From Pleomorphochaeta sp963678575 (GTDB taxonomy: Bacteria > Spirochaetota > Spirochaetia > Sphaerochaetales > Sphaerochaetaceae): a stretch of DNA of 64,000 bases. Within the stretch, counting starts at the first letter, position 1. Each line of letters opens with the position of its first letter. Below, piece after piece: positions 53,409-61,961 of the stretch. Made by a program: the position numbers and the translations under genes. Under the pieces are notes generated by a model. That model searched no databases, had not been told where the DNA came from, and worked only from the letters and a program-made list of their open reading frames with translations. The stretch covers positions 806,001 to 870,000 of the forward strand of contig CAXXHV010000002.1 in the NCBI GenBank assembly GCA_963678575.2. The letters are read 5' to 3'.

Positions 53409-53960
53409 TTATGAAGGCAATTTTAAAATTATGCCTATTATTGCACCTGCAAGAATGTAAATTGTTGGGTGCAATTTTATATATTTATAAGAAATAAAAA
53501 ATACGATAAATAATATTAATTCGATATATTTTATTGATAAGTCATAATCAAAAAGTGTAATTTTAAAAACGTTAGAAACCGCAAAAATAATTAACGCTAA
53601 AACTACACTTCTTAGTCCATACATAGCATCTTTGACATACCATTTTTTATTAAAATTAGACAAATATTTAGAAATAATAACAATTATGATGAAAGCTGGT
53701 AAGGCTAAAGCAAGACTTGCAACTATCGCACCAGGAATTCCTGCTACTTTAAAACCTGTAAAAGTAGCCATGTTTACACCCATTGGACCTGGTGTAGATT
53801 GACTTATCGCAATCATATTAGAAATGTCTAATTGAGTTATCCAATCTGGATGAGATATTGTTAAGGCATTTAAAAATGGGATGGTTGCCAATCCACCACC
53901 TATAGTAAATAATCCTATTTTAAAAAATTCAATAAATAAGAAAATTAAGTTATTTATCAT
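53409..53960 (-). CDS. Chromate transporter family protein (ChrA half)
   Basis: 183 residues, about five membrane helices. The ChrA half-domain signature LFTIGGGLATIPFLNAL and STPGPMGVNMATFTGFKVAG are clear. Short-chain ChrA proteins work as pairs encoded by adjacent genes; this one is the second of the pair and overlaps the first by 11 bp. Actual substrate in anaerobes is uncertain (chromate/sulfate-like anion antiport). Its stop lies 3 bp from the stop of the convergent dehydratase-like gene with no terminator between. Confidence 0.88.
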   Translation of the reverse strand: MINNLIFLFIEFFKIGLFTIGGGLATIPFLNALTISHPDWITQLDISNMIAISQSTPGPMGVNMATFTGFKVAGIPGAIVASLALALPAFIIIVIISKYLSNFNKKWYVKDAMYGLRSVVLALIIFAVSNVFKITLFDYDLSIKYIELILFIVFFISYKYIKLHPTIYILAGAIIGIILKLPS

Positions 53961-54513
53961 TTTTATATACCCTTTTTAATTGTTGAATAACAAGTCCACT
54001 AATAATTGCTAAAATTATAATTAAAAAAATATTAATATTAAAAATAAATAATGAGATTAATGCAATTAAAAATAAGAAAAATGTAGATTTATCTACAATA
54101 CTTTTTTTTACTAACTTTAATATAGAATGAGAAATTAATGCACAAACAACAACTTTTATACCTGAAATTGCACTAATTACATATTCATTGTTTTGAAAGT
54201 TAATAAATAAACTACTAATAAGGATTATAATAACAACTGATGGGAAAATAATTCCAATTGACGAAGCAATAGAACCTTTCATTCCTCTTTTTTTATACCC
54301 AATATAAGTTGCAATATTTATTGCAATAATTCCAGGAGTACATTGGCCTAGTGCATAATAATCTAATAATTCTTCATTATTAATCCATTTTTTTGTTTCA
54401 CATAGTTCTCTTTCAAGAAAAGGAAGCATAGCATAGCCACCCCCAAAGGTTACTACACCAATTGAAGCAAATGATATAAATAATGAAAAAAGAGAAATTT
54501 TTTTATCTTCCAT
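53950..54513 (-). CDS. Chromate transporter family protein (ChrA half)
   Basis: 187 residues, about five membrane helices. Signature VVTFGGGYAMLPFLEREL and CTPGIIAINIATYIGYKKRG. First gene of the short-chain ChrA pair; the two halves should have opposite membrane orientation and form one transporter. The ATG is 4 bp after the rnhA stop, with only a weak TTGAG site, so translation may be coupled to rnhA. Grouping of an anion transporter with rnhA and a parvulin has no evident functional meaning. Confidence 0.88.
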   Translation of the reverse strand: MEDKKISLFSLFISFASIGVVTFGGGYAMLPFLERELCETKKWINNEELLDYYALGQCTPGIIAINIATYIGYKKRGMKGSIASSIGIIFPSVVIIILISSLFINFQNNEYVISAISGIKVVVCALISHSILKLVKKSIVDKSTFFLFLIALISLFIFNINIFLIIILAIISGLVIQQLKRVYKNDK

Positions 54514-54517
54514 ATAA

Positions 54518-54961
54518 TTAACTCAATTTATCCATTTCAATATTTACTAATTGGTCACATCTTTCATTTAAATCTATTCCAGCATGACCTTTAACCCATT
54601 TATATATTACATTTAATTGTGAATTTAAATTATCTAATTCAATCCATAATTCCTTATTTTTTACTGGTTTTTTATTAGCAGTTTTCCAACCATTTTTTTT
54701 CCAATTAGTTATCCATGATGTAATCCCATTTTTTACATATTGGCTGTCCGTATTAACAATTATTTTATTTGGTTTTACACTTAAACAAGATTTAAGAGCT
54801 ACTATGACTGCAGTTAATTCCATTTGATTATTTGTTGTATATTTTACACCAGCACTTTGTTCAGTAAGCAATTTGTCATTGTAATACATTACAAAAGCCC
54901 ATGCTCCTATTCCAGGATTACCTTTGCAGCCACCGTCTGTATAGATTATTATTTCATCCAT
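54518..54961 (-). CDS. rnhA: Ribonuclease HI
   Basis: 147 residues, the usual length. Catalytic acids: Asp9 in IIYTDGGCKGNPG, Glu in NNQMELTAVIVAL, Asp in VNTDSQYVKNGI and the final Asp/His loop in VKGHAGIDLNERCDQL. The basic protrusion TNWKKNGWKTANKKPVKN, which binds hybrids, is present. It cuts RNA in RNA-DNA hybrids. It follows the parvulin gene by 12 bp on the same strand. Confidence 0.96.
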   Translation of the reverse strand: MDEIIIYTDGGCKGNPGIGAWAFVMYYNDKLLTEQSAGVKYTTNNQMELTAVIVALKSCLSVKPNKIIVNTDSQYVKNGITSWITNWKKNGWKTANKKPVKNKELWIELDNLNSQLNVIYKWVKGHAGIDLNERCDQLVNIEMDKLS

Positions 54962-54973
54962 TTTATTTTTCCC

Positions 54974-55252
54974 TTACTCTTTAATTCCAGTTTTTTTAAT
55001 AATGTGGAATCCAAACTGGGTTTTTATAGGATCACTAATTTTATTATATGATAATTTTTTTACTGCATTTTCAAAAGCAGGAACCATTTGCCCTGGTCCA
55101 AACCACCCTAAATCACCACCTTTGCTTTTTGAAGGACAGGTAGAGTATTTTCTTGCTAAAGCTGCAAAATTCGCTCCTGCTTTGGCTTCTTGCGCTATTT
55201 TCATTGCTAGTGATTTATCTTTGACTAAAATATGAGATGCTCTAAATTTCAT
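54974..55252 (-). CDS. Parvulin-type peptidyl-prolyl cis-trans isomerase
   Basis: 92 residues from ATG at 55252 with TGGAG 8 nt upstream; the frame extends 36 codons further up into the ABC intergenic hairpin but without a site. It is a bare rotamase domain: RASHILVKDKSLA, FAALARKYSTCPSKSKGGDL, GWFGPGQMVPAFENAV and KTQFGFHIIKKTG. It has the length of E. coli PpiC (93 residues). No signal peptide, so cytosolic. It catalyses proline isomerisation in folding proteins. Confidence 0.93.
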   Translation of the reverse strand: MKFRASHILVKDKSLAMKIAQEAKAGANFAALARKYSTCPSKSKGGDLGWFGPGQMVPAFENAVKKLSYNKISDPIKTQFGFHIIKKTGIKE

Positions 55253-55270
55253 GTATTTTCTCCATAATAA

Positions 55271-55292
55271 TAGGGACTCTTTCAAGTCCCTA
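55271..55292 (-). terminator. Stem-loop between the nucleoside ABC operon and the parvulin gene
   Basis: Perfect 8-bp stem TAGGGACT (55271-55278) and AGTCCCTA (55285-55292) with a 6-nt loop. It lies after the last ABC permease and 19 bp before the parvulin ATG. The tail is TTATTAT-like, so termination may be partial. Confidence 0.6.
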
Positions 55293-55325
55293 CTATAATA
55301 TAATTTTTTTATATTAACAATCCTA

Positions 55326-56258
55326 TTAAAAAGGTTCTCCATCAGCTTTTGGAGCAGCACTACTTTTACTAAATAGTACTAGTGCAATTAATGTAACTGT
55401 GTATGGGAATATTTTAAATATAACTGGTGGGAAAGAGGATAAAGATGCAAATAACTGTGATACGTTACCAATTGTGGTAGCAATACCAAAGAAGAAAGTG
55501 GCACCTAAAATTCCTAATGGTTTCCATTGTCCAAAAATCATTGCAGCAACAGCTAAGAATCCTAACCCAGCAACAGAGCCATTAAATTCTCCACTATAGG
55601 TTACAATCATTACACCACCTGCTAATGCGCCTAAAGCACCAGATAACATAACTGCAATATATCTCATTTTATGAACATTAATACCAGCAGAAGCAACAGC
55701 AGAAGGATGTTCTCCACAAGCTCTTAGACGTAATCCAAAACTTGTTTTATATAATAACCACCAGAAGAAAGCCCAAATACCGATACAAAGCCAGGTACTC
55801 CAATATGTATTTGTAAATAATAATTTTCCAATAATAGGAATACTATGCAATCCAGGTACATCAGATCTTACAATACCTAACATAATTGATATATTTCCTG
55901 AACCAGTAACATTTCTAGCTATATATACAGTTAAAGCCGCTGCAATTAAGTTAACAGCTGTTCCGCTAATAACTTGATCTGCTTTTAGACTAATAGAAGC
56001 AAATCCATGTAATAAAGAGAAAATTGCTCCACCAATCATTGCAACTATTAGGCCAACTAGTAACGCCCAGTTTCCCATAATAGGTTGTAATATTGAAATT
56101 GCTAATGCACTGAAAAAATAACCAACTAACATATAACCTTCAACACAAAGGTTAATAACTCCACTTCTTTCACTAACTAATCCACTTAATGATCCCATTA
56201 ATAGAGGAATTGTATAAGCTACAGCGTAAGGAGCAATTTGAGTAATAGTGTCCCACAT
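55326..56258 (-). CDS. Nucleoside-type ABC transporter permease (BMP system, second)
   Basis: 310 residues, BPD_transp_2 family with about eight membrane helices. LLMGSLSGLVSERSGVINLC near the start and GLRLRACGEHPSAVASAGIN are typical of the YufQ/NupQ-type permease. Last of four genes for a PnrA-type importer. It begins 1 bp after the upstream permease stop, so the two are coupled. It imports purine or other nucleosides into the cytosol with its partner (substrate inferred from the binding protein). Confidence 0.9.
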   Translation of the reverse strand: MWDTITQIAPYAVAYTIPLLMGSLSGLVSERSGVINLCVEGYMLVGYFFSALAISILQPIMGNWALLVGLIVAMIGGAIFSLLHGFASISLKADQVISGTAVNLIAAALTVYIARNVTGSGNISIMLGIVRSDVPGLHSIPIIGKLLFTNTYWSTWLCIGIWAFFWWLLYKTSFGLRLRACGEHPSAVASAGINVHKMRYIAVMLSGALGALAGGVMIVTYSGEFNGSVAGLGFLAVAAMIFGQWKPLGILGATFFFGIATTIGNVSQLFASLSSFPPVIFKIFPYTVTLIALVLFSKSSAAPKADGEPF

Positions 56259-56259
56259 A

Positions 56260-57378
56260 TTAATTACCCTCCTCTACAGCATTTGAATCTGATTTTACAA
56301 AATGCCTTTTTTCATTAATTTTTTTAAATCGCTTATCCCAAAATTTTTTAAACATTACACTAGTTGCAGTAAAATAAATAATTACAGCAATAATTGTATC
56401 TGCTAATTCTGGTGGAACTTTTGTATTACCACTCATAAAGCCTTTACCAGCTTGTAAAATTCCAAAGAAGAAGGATGAAAAAACAACACCGATAGGAGAA
56501 CTTGCTCCTAATAAAGCAACAGCGATACCATCAAAGCCTTGTGTTGGTAGAATACCAATTTGAATTTTACCTGAATAACCACAGTAATAAGAAACACCTG
56601 CTAACCCAGCTAAACCTCCTGCAATCATCATAGATAATACAACTGATCTATTAACTTTGATTCCAGCGTATTCAGCTCCAAATCTATTATAACCAACTGC
56701 TTTTAATTCATAACCTAATGTTGTTTTATCCATTATAAATTTGATAATAAATACTGCTAAAATAGCAACAAATAAACCTAAATTTATATAGTTAGAACCA
56801 TCAAATAATTTTGTAAGCCATTCCATTCTCAAAGATTTTTCATAAGGAAGCATAGCGCTTTCAGTTTCTAAGCTTGGTCCTTTCAAAAATGCAGGGACAA
56901 AATAGAAAACAACCCAATAAGCAATCCAATTCATCATAATAGTTGAAACAACTTCATGTACATTAAAAAATGCTTTTAATAATCCTGGAATTAAACCCCA
57001 AATCGCTCCAGCCAAAAAACCAACTAAAACAATAACAATCATCATTGGAATATGTGGAATATTTAGAGAAAAAGCTACTGTTGTTGAAACTAACCCACCA
57101 ATTAATATTTGGCCAGAAGCTCCAATATTGAAAAGTCCTGTTTTAAAAGCAAATGCAATTGATAAACCAACTAGCATTAATGTTGTAGTAATTGCTAGAG
57201 TTGTTCCAGTTCTTCTGACACTCATGAGAGCACCTTTTGAAAGATATCTAAATGCTGAAATTGGATTATCACCAATAAATAGTATTAAAATAGAACCTGC
57301 AATTAAACCTAAAAATACTGCACTAATTGCAATAATAAAATTATTACTTTTTAATTCTTTAATTTTTTTATCACTCAT
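56260..57378 (-). CDS. Nucleoside-type ABC transporter permease (BMP system, first)
   Basis: 372 residues, BPD_transp_2 family with about eight to ten membrane helices. FKTGLFNIGASGQILIGGLV, NVHEVVSTIMMNWIAYW, GYELKAVGYNRFGAEYAGI and TQGFDGIAVALLGASSPIG match YufP/NupP-like permeases of BMP systems. The long N-terminal segment before helix 1 is also usual for this subunit. ATPase gene ends 3 bp upstream. It forms the channel with the permease encoded next. Confidence 0.92.
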   Translation of the reverse strand: MSDKKIKELKSNNFIIAISAVFLGLIAGSILILFIGDNPISAFRYLSKGALMSVRRTGTTLAITTTLMLVGLSIAFAFKTGLFNIGASGQILIGGLVSTTVAFSLNIPHIPMMIVIVLVGFLAGAIWGLIPGLLKAFFNVHEVVSTIMMNWIAYWVVFYFVPAFLKGPSLETESAMLPYEKSLRMEWLTKLFDGSNYINLGLFVAILAVFIIKFIMDKTTLGYELKAVGYNRFGAEYAGIKVNRSVVLSMMIAGGLAGLAGVSYYCGYSGKIQIGILPTQGFDGIAVALLGASSPIGVVFSSFFFGILQAGKGFMSGNTKVPPELADTIIAVIIYFTATSVMFKKFWDKRFKKINEKRHFVKSDSNAVEEGN

Positions 57379-57381
57379 AAA

Positions 57382-58899
57382 TTATTTATCTCCCTTTGAG
57401 GAAACACCAGCCATCATTAGACCAACAGCTCTTTCATCAGTATCACTAGTATTAACTACGTCCATAAGTTTTCCGTCACTTATAACCGCAATTCTATCCG
57501 ATAAGTTAAAAATTTCATCTAATTCAAAAGAAATTAATAGTACTGCATTCCCAGCATCCCTATGATCTACAATTTGTTTATGAATAAACTCAATAGCACC
57601 AACGTCAAGCCCTCTTGTAGGTTGTACAACTATTAGTAATTTAGGATTACCAATTATTTCTCTTCCAACAATTGCCTTTTGTTGATTACCTCCTGAAAGT
57701 TTTCCAGCAAGTGAATTTAAACCTTCACCTGATCTTACATCAAAAGTGTCAATAATTTTTTGACCATATTCTTTTATAACTGGTTGATTTAAAATACCAT
57801 TTTTACTAAAGGGTTTATGATAATAATCTTTTATTACAAAATTATCTTTCAAAGAATATTGCAAGACTAAACCATGTTTTTGTCTGTCTTCAGGGACATG
57901 TCCAACTCCAGCTTCATTACGATCTCTTATAGGTAAATGTGTAATATCTTTAGAACAAACTAAAACTTTTCCACTTTCAATTTTTTTTAGTCCTGTTACA
58001 GCTTCAATTAATTCAGATTGTCCATTACCATCAACTCCAGCTATACCTACAATTTCACCAGCTCTAACAGTTAAAGAGAAATCTTTAACCCCTAATAGTT
58101 TTTTTGAATTTAAAACATTTAAGTTTTGAATTTCTAAAATTGGTTCTTGTGGGTTAGATTTAGCTTTATCAACTTTAAAATTAACTGGTCTTCCAACCAT
58201 TAATGAAGCCATTTCTGACTGAGAAGTAGATGCTACATCAACAACATCAATCATTTTTCCTCTTCTTATTACAGTACATCTATCAGCTACAGCTTTTATT
58301 TCATCTAATTTATGTGTAATAAGTAATATAGATTTACCTTCTTTTACTAAACCTCTCATTATGTCTAATAAATCATCTATTTCTTGAGGTGTTAATACAG
58401 CTGTTGGTTCATCAAAAATTAGTATGTCAGCATCGACATAAAGCATTTTCAATATTTCAACACGCTGTTGCATACCAACAGTAATATCTTCTATAACACT
58501 ATCTGGATCAATGTTTAAGCCATATTTATCAGATAGATCTTTAATTCTTTGAGAAGCATCCTTCTTGTTCAGTATAAAACTGCCCTCTTTCCCTAAAATA
58601 ATATTTTCAGTAACAGTATAATTTTCAATTAATTGAAAGTGTTGATGTACCATCCCTATTTTGTGAGCAGTTGCATCATTAGGGTTATTAATTTCAACTA
58701 TATTACCATTTATTCTTATTTCACCTTTATCAGCTTTATACAAACCAAATAGAATGCTCATCAAGGTTGATTTACCTGCACCATTCTCACCAAGAATTGC
58801 ATGAATTTCACTTTTCTTTACTTGAAGAGTAATATCATCATTAGCTACTATTCCTGGGAATTCTTTTCGAATATGAAGCATTTCAATCGCATAATCCAT
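57382..58899 (-). CDS. Nucleoside-type ABC transporter ATP-binding protein (BMP system)
   Basis: 505 residues, two fused ABC domains. First: Walker A GENGAGKST, QHFQLIENYTVTENI, VGMQQRVEILKML in the signature position, Walker B ILIFDEPTAVLTPQE. Second: degenerate Walker A GVDGNGQSE, LSGGNQQKAIVGRE, Walker B VVQPTRGLDVGA. These spellings (QHFxLI, TAVLTPQE, QPTRGLD) are characteristic of YufO/NupO-like ATPases. It energises the nucleoside importer. It lies after the binding-protein gene, separated by a stem-loop of nine pairs. Confidence 0.94.
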   Translation of the reverse strand: MDYAIEMLHIRKEFPGIVANDDITLQVKKSEIHAILGENGAGKSTLMSILFGLYKADKGEIRINGNIVEINNPNDATAHKIGMVHQHFQLIENYTVTENIILGKEGSFILNKKDASQRIKDLSDKYGLNIDPDSVIEDITVGMQQRVEILKMLYVDADILIFDEPTAVLTPQEIDDLLDIMRGLVKEGKSILLITHKLDEIKAVADRCTVIRRGKMIDVVDVASTSQSEMASLMVGRPVNFKVDKAKSNPQEPILEIQNLNVLNSKKLLGVKDFSLTVRAGEIVGIAGVDGNGQSELIEAVTGLKKIESGKVLVCSKDITHLPIRDRNEAGVGHVPEDRQKHGLVLQYSLKDNFVIKDYYHKPFSKNGILNQPVIKEYGQKIIDTFDVRSGEGLNSLAGKLSGGNQQKAIVGREIIGNPKLLIVVQPTRGLDVGAIEFIHKQIVDHRDAGNAVLLISFELDEIFNLSDRIAVISDGKLMDVVNTSDTDERAVGLMMAGVSSKGDK

Positions 58900-58948
58900 A
58901 TATTTTCTCCTAATGTATAAAAATACAATTTAAATCATTTAACACAAT

Positions 58949-58973
58949 AAGGCCACCAAATAATGGCGGCCTT
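58949..58973 (-). repeat. Intercistronic stem-loop after the BMP binding-protein gene
   Basis: On the minus-strand RNA AAGGCCGCC pairs with GGUGGCCUU (one G-U) around a 7-nt loop; plus-strand arms 58949-58957 and 58965-58973. GC-rich for this genome. It lies between the binding-protein stop and the ATPase start, with no T-run. Confidence 0.85.
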
Positions 58974-58993
58974 GTATTAAAGCAAATAAATGC

Positions 58994-60079
58994 TTACTTC
59001 CATAAACCAGGAAGTGCTTCTGCAGCAACAACAATTTCACCAGATTTCATTTTATCCATTACTTTGTTGCATTCTGCTTGAATAGCATCAGATAAATTAG
59101 GATTTGAAGCTGGAATACCAACACCATCTTCCTTAGCTGTTAATTGAATAGCAGTTCCACCAGGGAAAGTACCATCTAATTCATCTTTAATCATATCATA
59201 AGAAGCTCTATCTAAATATTTCATTGCTGAAGTTAAGATACATGATTCACCATTAGGCATTACACCATCAGCATATTGGTCAATATCTACACCAACAACC
59301 CATTTGTCTTTGCCAGAAGTTCTTTGTGATTTACCTTCGTTGATAACGCCAACACCAACACCACCAGCTGCTGCGAATATTACATCAACATCTCTGTCAA
59401 ACATTGTTGCAGCCATTTGTTGTCCTAAAGCTACATCACTGAATGAACCAGAATATAAACAGTCTTCTTGTGCAATTGATACATTAGTTCCTAAATTTTC
59501 ATTTGCATATTTGATACCTTGTTGCCATCCCCAGTTGAACTTTTGAACAGCAGGAATTTCCATACCACCAACAAAACCGAATTTACTATTAGGCATTTTT
59601 AATGCAGCAGCTACAGCAGCTACAAAACCAGATTCTTGTTCAGCCCATGATACAGCAACAGTGTTTTCTTTAATTACAACATTATAATCGCCAGGATGTG
59701 GAACACCATCTAATAATACAAATTTAACATTTGGATATTGATCTTGTGCTTTATAAATTGTTGTTTCAAACTTGAAACCAGGAGTAATAATCATATTATA
59801 ACCACTGTCTGCCAAGTCAGATACACCAGCAATATAATCAGCTTCTGTTGTTCCTGCAGGTTTAATATATTTTGGAGTAAACCCAAAATCTTTACCAGCT
59901 CTTACGATACCTTCCCAAGTTCCTTGGTTGAAAGATTTATCATCAATTGTTCCAGCATCAGTTACCATACCAACTTTTAATGTTGGTTCAGAAGCTGCTG
60001 CTTTTTCAGTAGTACCATTTGCAAATACAAATGAACCCAATGCTAACATAGCACCTAGTAAAATAGCAAATTTTTTCAT
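58994..60079 (-). CDS. BMP/PnrA-family nucleoside-binding protein
   Basis: 361 residues. Signal peptide ends LGSFVFANGTTEK, with cleavage after FA and no lipobox. Family sequence: LKVGMVTDAGTIDDKSFNQG (the BMP start), SGYNMIITPGFKFE, NVKFVLLDGVPHPG, VDVIFAAAGGVGVGVINEG and WVVGVDIDQYADG. It follows T. pallidum PnrA (TmpC) closely from memory, including FPGGTAIQL and SNPNLS. PnrA binds purine nucleosides; the ligand here is inferred. GAGGAG lies before the ATG. Strong promoter with TTGACA upstream. Unlike PnrA it is predicted soluble rather than a lipoprotein. Confidence 0.93.
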   Translation of the reverse strand: MKKFAILLGAMLALGSFVFANGTTEKAAASEPTLKVGMVTDAGTIDDKSFNQGTWEGIVRAGKDFGFTPKYIKPAGTTEADYIAGVSDLADSGYNMIITPGFKFETTIYKAQDQYPNVKFVLLDGVPHPGDYNVVIKENTVAVSWAEQESGFVAAVAAALKMPNSKFGFVGGMEIPAVQKFNWGWQQGIKYANENLGTNVSIAQEDCLYSGSFSDVALGQQMAATMFDRDVDVIFAAAGGVGVGVINEGKSQRTSGKDKWVVGVDIDQYADGVMPNGESCILTSAMKYLDRASYDMIKDELDGTFPGGTAIQLTAKEDGVGIPASNPNLSDAIQAECNKVMDKMKSGEIVVAAEALPGLWK

Positions 60080-60116
60080 TACTAATTCTCCTCTTAAAAT
60101 TTTATAGTGGATTTTT

Positions 60117-60146
60117 ATATAATAGCATTATCGTACATAATGTCAA
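60117..60146 (-). promoter_or_regulatory. Promoter of the BMP nucleoside transporter operon
   Basis: Minus strand: TTGACA (60146-60141, exact consensus), 18-nt spacer, TTATAT (60122-60117). Leader about 30 nt with GAGGAG before the ATG. Confidence 0.6.
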
Positions 60147-60384
60147 ATATAAAAAATTAAAAAAAATATCTAATATTTAAAAATATCTCAATAATATGTA
60201 TTTTTTTTTATATATTCCCATTAATATTGTGTTTTTTTTAGAAAAATCTTTAATTTATTATTATTTATTTTTTTTTATATTTTTTTTTACTTTTTTTATA
60301 AACTTAACAAATCTTAAGTTAAATGAGCTTGCATTTATATTATTATTTATTAATAAAATCATTTACATAATTAAAATTATTTAC
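60147..60384. other. AT-rich intergenic region without a supported gene
   Basis: Between the BMP promoter and the plsC-like promoter the sequence is extremely A/T-rich with T-runs up to nine. A frame at 60196-60408 encodes only Phe/Ile/Leu/Tyr-rich low complexity and overlaps the downstream promoter, so it is not called. No hairpin terminator or repeat was found. Confidence 0.6.
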
Positions 60385-60413
60385 TTGACCTTTACTTGTT
60401 TAAATTAAATAAT
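60385..60413 (+). promoter_or_regulatory. Promoter of the acyltransferase gene, predicted leaderless GTG start
   Basis: TTGACC (60385-60390), 17-nt spacer, AATAAT (60408-60413), then 7 nt to the GTG at 60421. No Shine-Dalgarno sequence. Confidence 0.55.
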
Positions 60414-60420
60414 AACTACT

Positions 60421-61092
60421 GTGAAAAGAAAAGCTAAGATATTGCATAATATATATAAATCAATTGTAAAAATACTTTTGAACATTAATTATGATTTTTG
60501 TGTTTGGAAAGAAGAAGAATATCCAATAGGTCCAAAAATTTTTTGTTCTAATCATTTTTCTTCTTCTGATGTTCATTTTGTTAGTACATTATCAAAAGAA
60601 CCACTACATATCGTTATTGGACCTGGATTTTCAATAAAATACGTAAAAAATTTTTTATCATGGACTGAACAAATTCCAGCTTTAACTTATGAAGATAAAA
60701 AAGCTGTAGTTTCAACTGCTGTAAAATATCTAAAAAATGGAGATAATATTTACATTTTCCCTGAGGGAAGATTAAATACTCAAGAGGATTTAGATATTTT
60801 CAGAGCTGGAATAGCTAGAATTTATTTAGCATATCCTGTTCCTATAATCCCTATTGGGTTAATTGCTCCTAAAAGACGAGTAAGGGCTAAACATAGTTCT
60901 GCAGCTAAAAGAAAAGTTACTGTAGTAAACAAAAATTATTATGCAAATATTGGTAAAGCAATATATTTTAAAGAAGAAGAAGATATTGCAAAAACTGATC
61001 CTAAATTGGCAGAAAGCATGATATTAGATAAATTAAGAAAAAAAATATCATTTTTAATAGATGACGTAAAAACAAACAAGTTTTGGAGTTAA
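60421..61092 (+). CDS. 1-acyl-sn-glycerol-3-phosphate acyltransferase family protein (PlsC-like)
   Basis: 223 residues from GTG, with a stop codon upstream in frame and no ATG until far inside the protein. Acyltransferase block I CSNHFSSSDVHF (NHX4D, with catalytic His and Asp), block III IFPEGRLNTQEDL (EGR) and block IV YPVPIIPIGLIAP. It transfers an acyl group to lysophosphatidic acid or a similar acceptor at the inner membrane. The N-terminus has a weakly hydrophobic helix only, typical of peripheral PlsC proteins. Next gene begins 4 bp downstream with GGAG in the coding end, so they form an operon. Confidence 0.88.
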   Translation: MKRKAKILHNIYKSIVKILLNINYDFCVWKEEEYPIGPKIFCSNHFSSSDVHFVSTLSKEPLHIVIGPGFSIKYVKNFLSWTEQIPALTYEDKKAVVSTAVKYLKNGDNIYIFPEGRLNTQEDLDIFRAGIARIYLAYPVPIIPIGLIAPKRRVRAKHSSAAKRKVTVVNKNYYANIGKAIYFKEEEDIAKTDPKLAESMILDKLRKKISFLIDDVKTNKFWS

Positions 61093-61095
61093 ATA

Positions 61096-61854
61096 ATGGA
61101 AAATAAGGAATTAAATGATCTATTCGAAAATTTTAAAAATCAAGTAGAAGAAATATCAAAGCATAGTGATAAAGTTAAAAAGTTAGATTTCACATGTACC
61201 TTATTAAATGGTACCGGTTTTATTTTTAATTATGATATCAACAAATTTAATAAAAAAACTATAAACTATAAACCCGCAACTGTTTTTAATGCAGTAGTAG
61301 ATATTATTAGTGCTGCAATATCTATAATCTTTTTAATTATGTTTCTTGCAAATAAAGTTTCATTAATTGAAGAAAATACAGTAATTAAGTTATTTATTAC
61401 TACCCTTTTATCCTTTTCAATTACTTTTTTTGTATTAAGGGCTGTTTATCATTTATTCCATGCTTCAAGTAGCGTACGAAATCCTTTATTTAGAGTTTCT
61501 GAAGGTATAAAGTTATTAATTTTATTAAATATAAACACTTTGGTTTCTATTATTTATAAAATTAACAATATTACTTTAGTTATATTCTTATCTTTTATTG
61601 TTTGTTCATTGGCTTTATTATGTATGGGAATTGCGACAAAAGTGGCCTTTAAAATTGAAATGTTTATCACCGCATTACTTCCCTTTTTTATGTTAGTTAG
61701 TTCAACTCAATTGGCATTTATTTCAAGTTGTATTTTATTAAGTATTTCTTCCTTTATTTATATTATAATGGATGGAAAAGAAGCAAAAACAAATTCTATA
61801 TTTTTCTTACTTGGTTTAAGTTTGTTTGTTTTAGGAATTTATTCTTTGTTATAA
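61096..61854 (+). CDS. Membrane protein of unknown function
   Basis: 252 residues. A cytosolic N-terminus of about 60 residues with a helical, charged start (NKELNDLFENFKNQVEEIS), then six to seven membrane helices from about residue 65 to the end. A short loop YHLFHASSSVRNPLFRVSEG after helix 2 is the most conserved-looking part. No recognised domain, no signal peptide. GGAG 8 nt before the ATG. Co-transcribed with the PlsC-like gene and followed by a terminator, so a role in lipid or envelope metabolism is possible but not shown. Confidence 0.65.
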   Translation: MENKELNDLFENFKNQVEEISKHSDKVKKLDFTCTLLNGTGFIFNYDINKFNKKTINYKPATVFNAVVDIISAAISIIFLIMFLANKVSLIEENTVIKLFITTLLSFSITFFVLRAVYHLFHASSSVRNPLFRVSEGIKLLILLNINTLVSIIYKINNITLVIFLSFIVCSLALLCMGIATKVAFKIEMFITALLPFFMLVSSTQLAFISSCILLSISSFIYIIMDGKEAKTNSIFFLLGLSLFVLGIYSLL

Positions 61855-61881
61855 TTTAAGTTATCAATTAATTTTAAAAAA

Positions 61882-61935
61882 TCCTCCGAAGTAGTTTTAA
61901 ATTTTATTTCTCTACTTTGGAGGAATATTTTTAAT
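61882..61935. terminator. Bidirectional terminator
   Basis: 13-bp stem TCCTCCGAAGTAG (61882-61894) with CTACTTTGGAGGA (61912-61924), one mismatch, and A/T runs on both sides. It lies between the convergent membrane-protein and CYTH genes. Confidence 0.8.
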
Positions 61936-61961
61936 AAAAAATAATAACATTTTTTTTTAAA

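Noticed and set aside
57128..57565. 145-codon plus-strand frame opposite the nucleoside ABC permease and ATPase
   Set aside because: Lies wholly antisense to two well-recognised genes; composition is that of a mirrored membrane protein.
60196..60408. Open frame of 70 codons upstream of the PlsC-like gene
   Set aside because: Almost only Phe, Ile, Leu, Tyr and Lys from T/A runs, no ribosome site, and it covers the promoter of the next gene.
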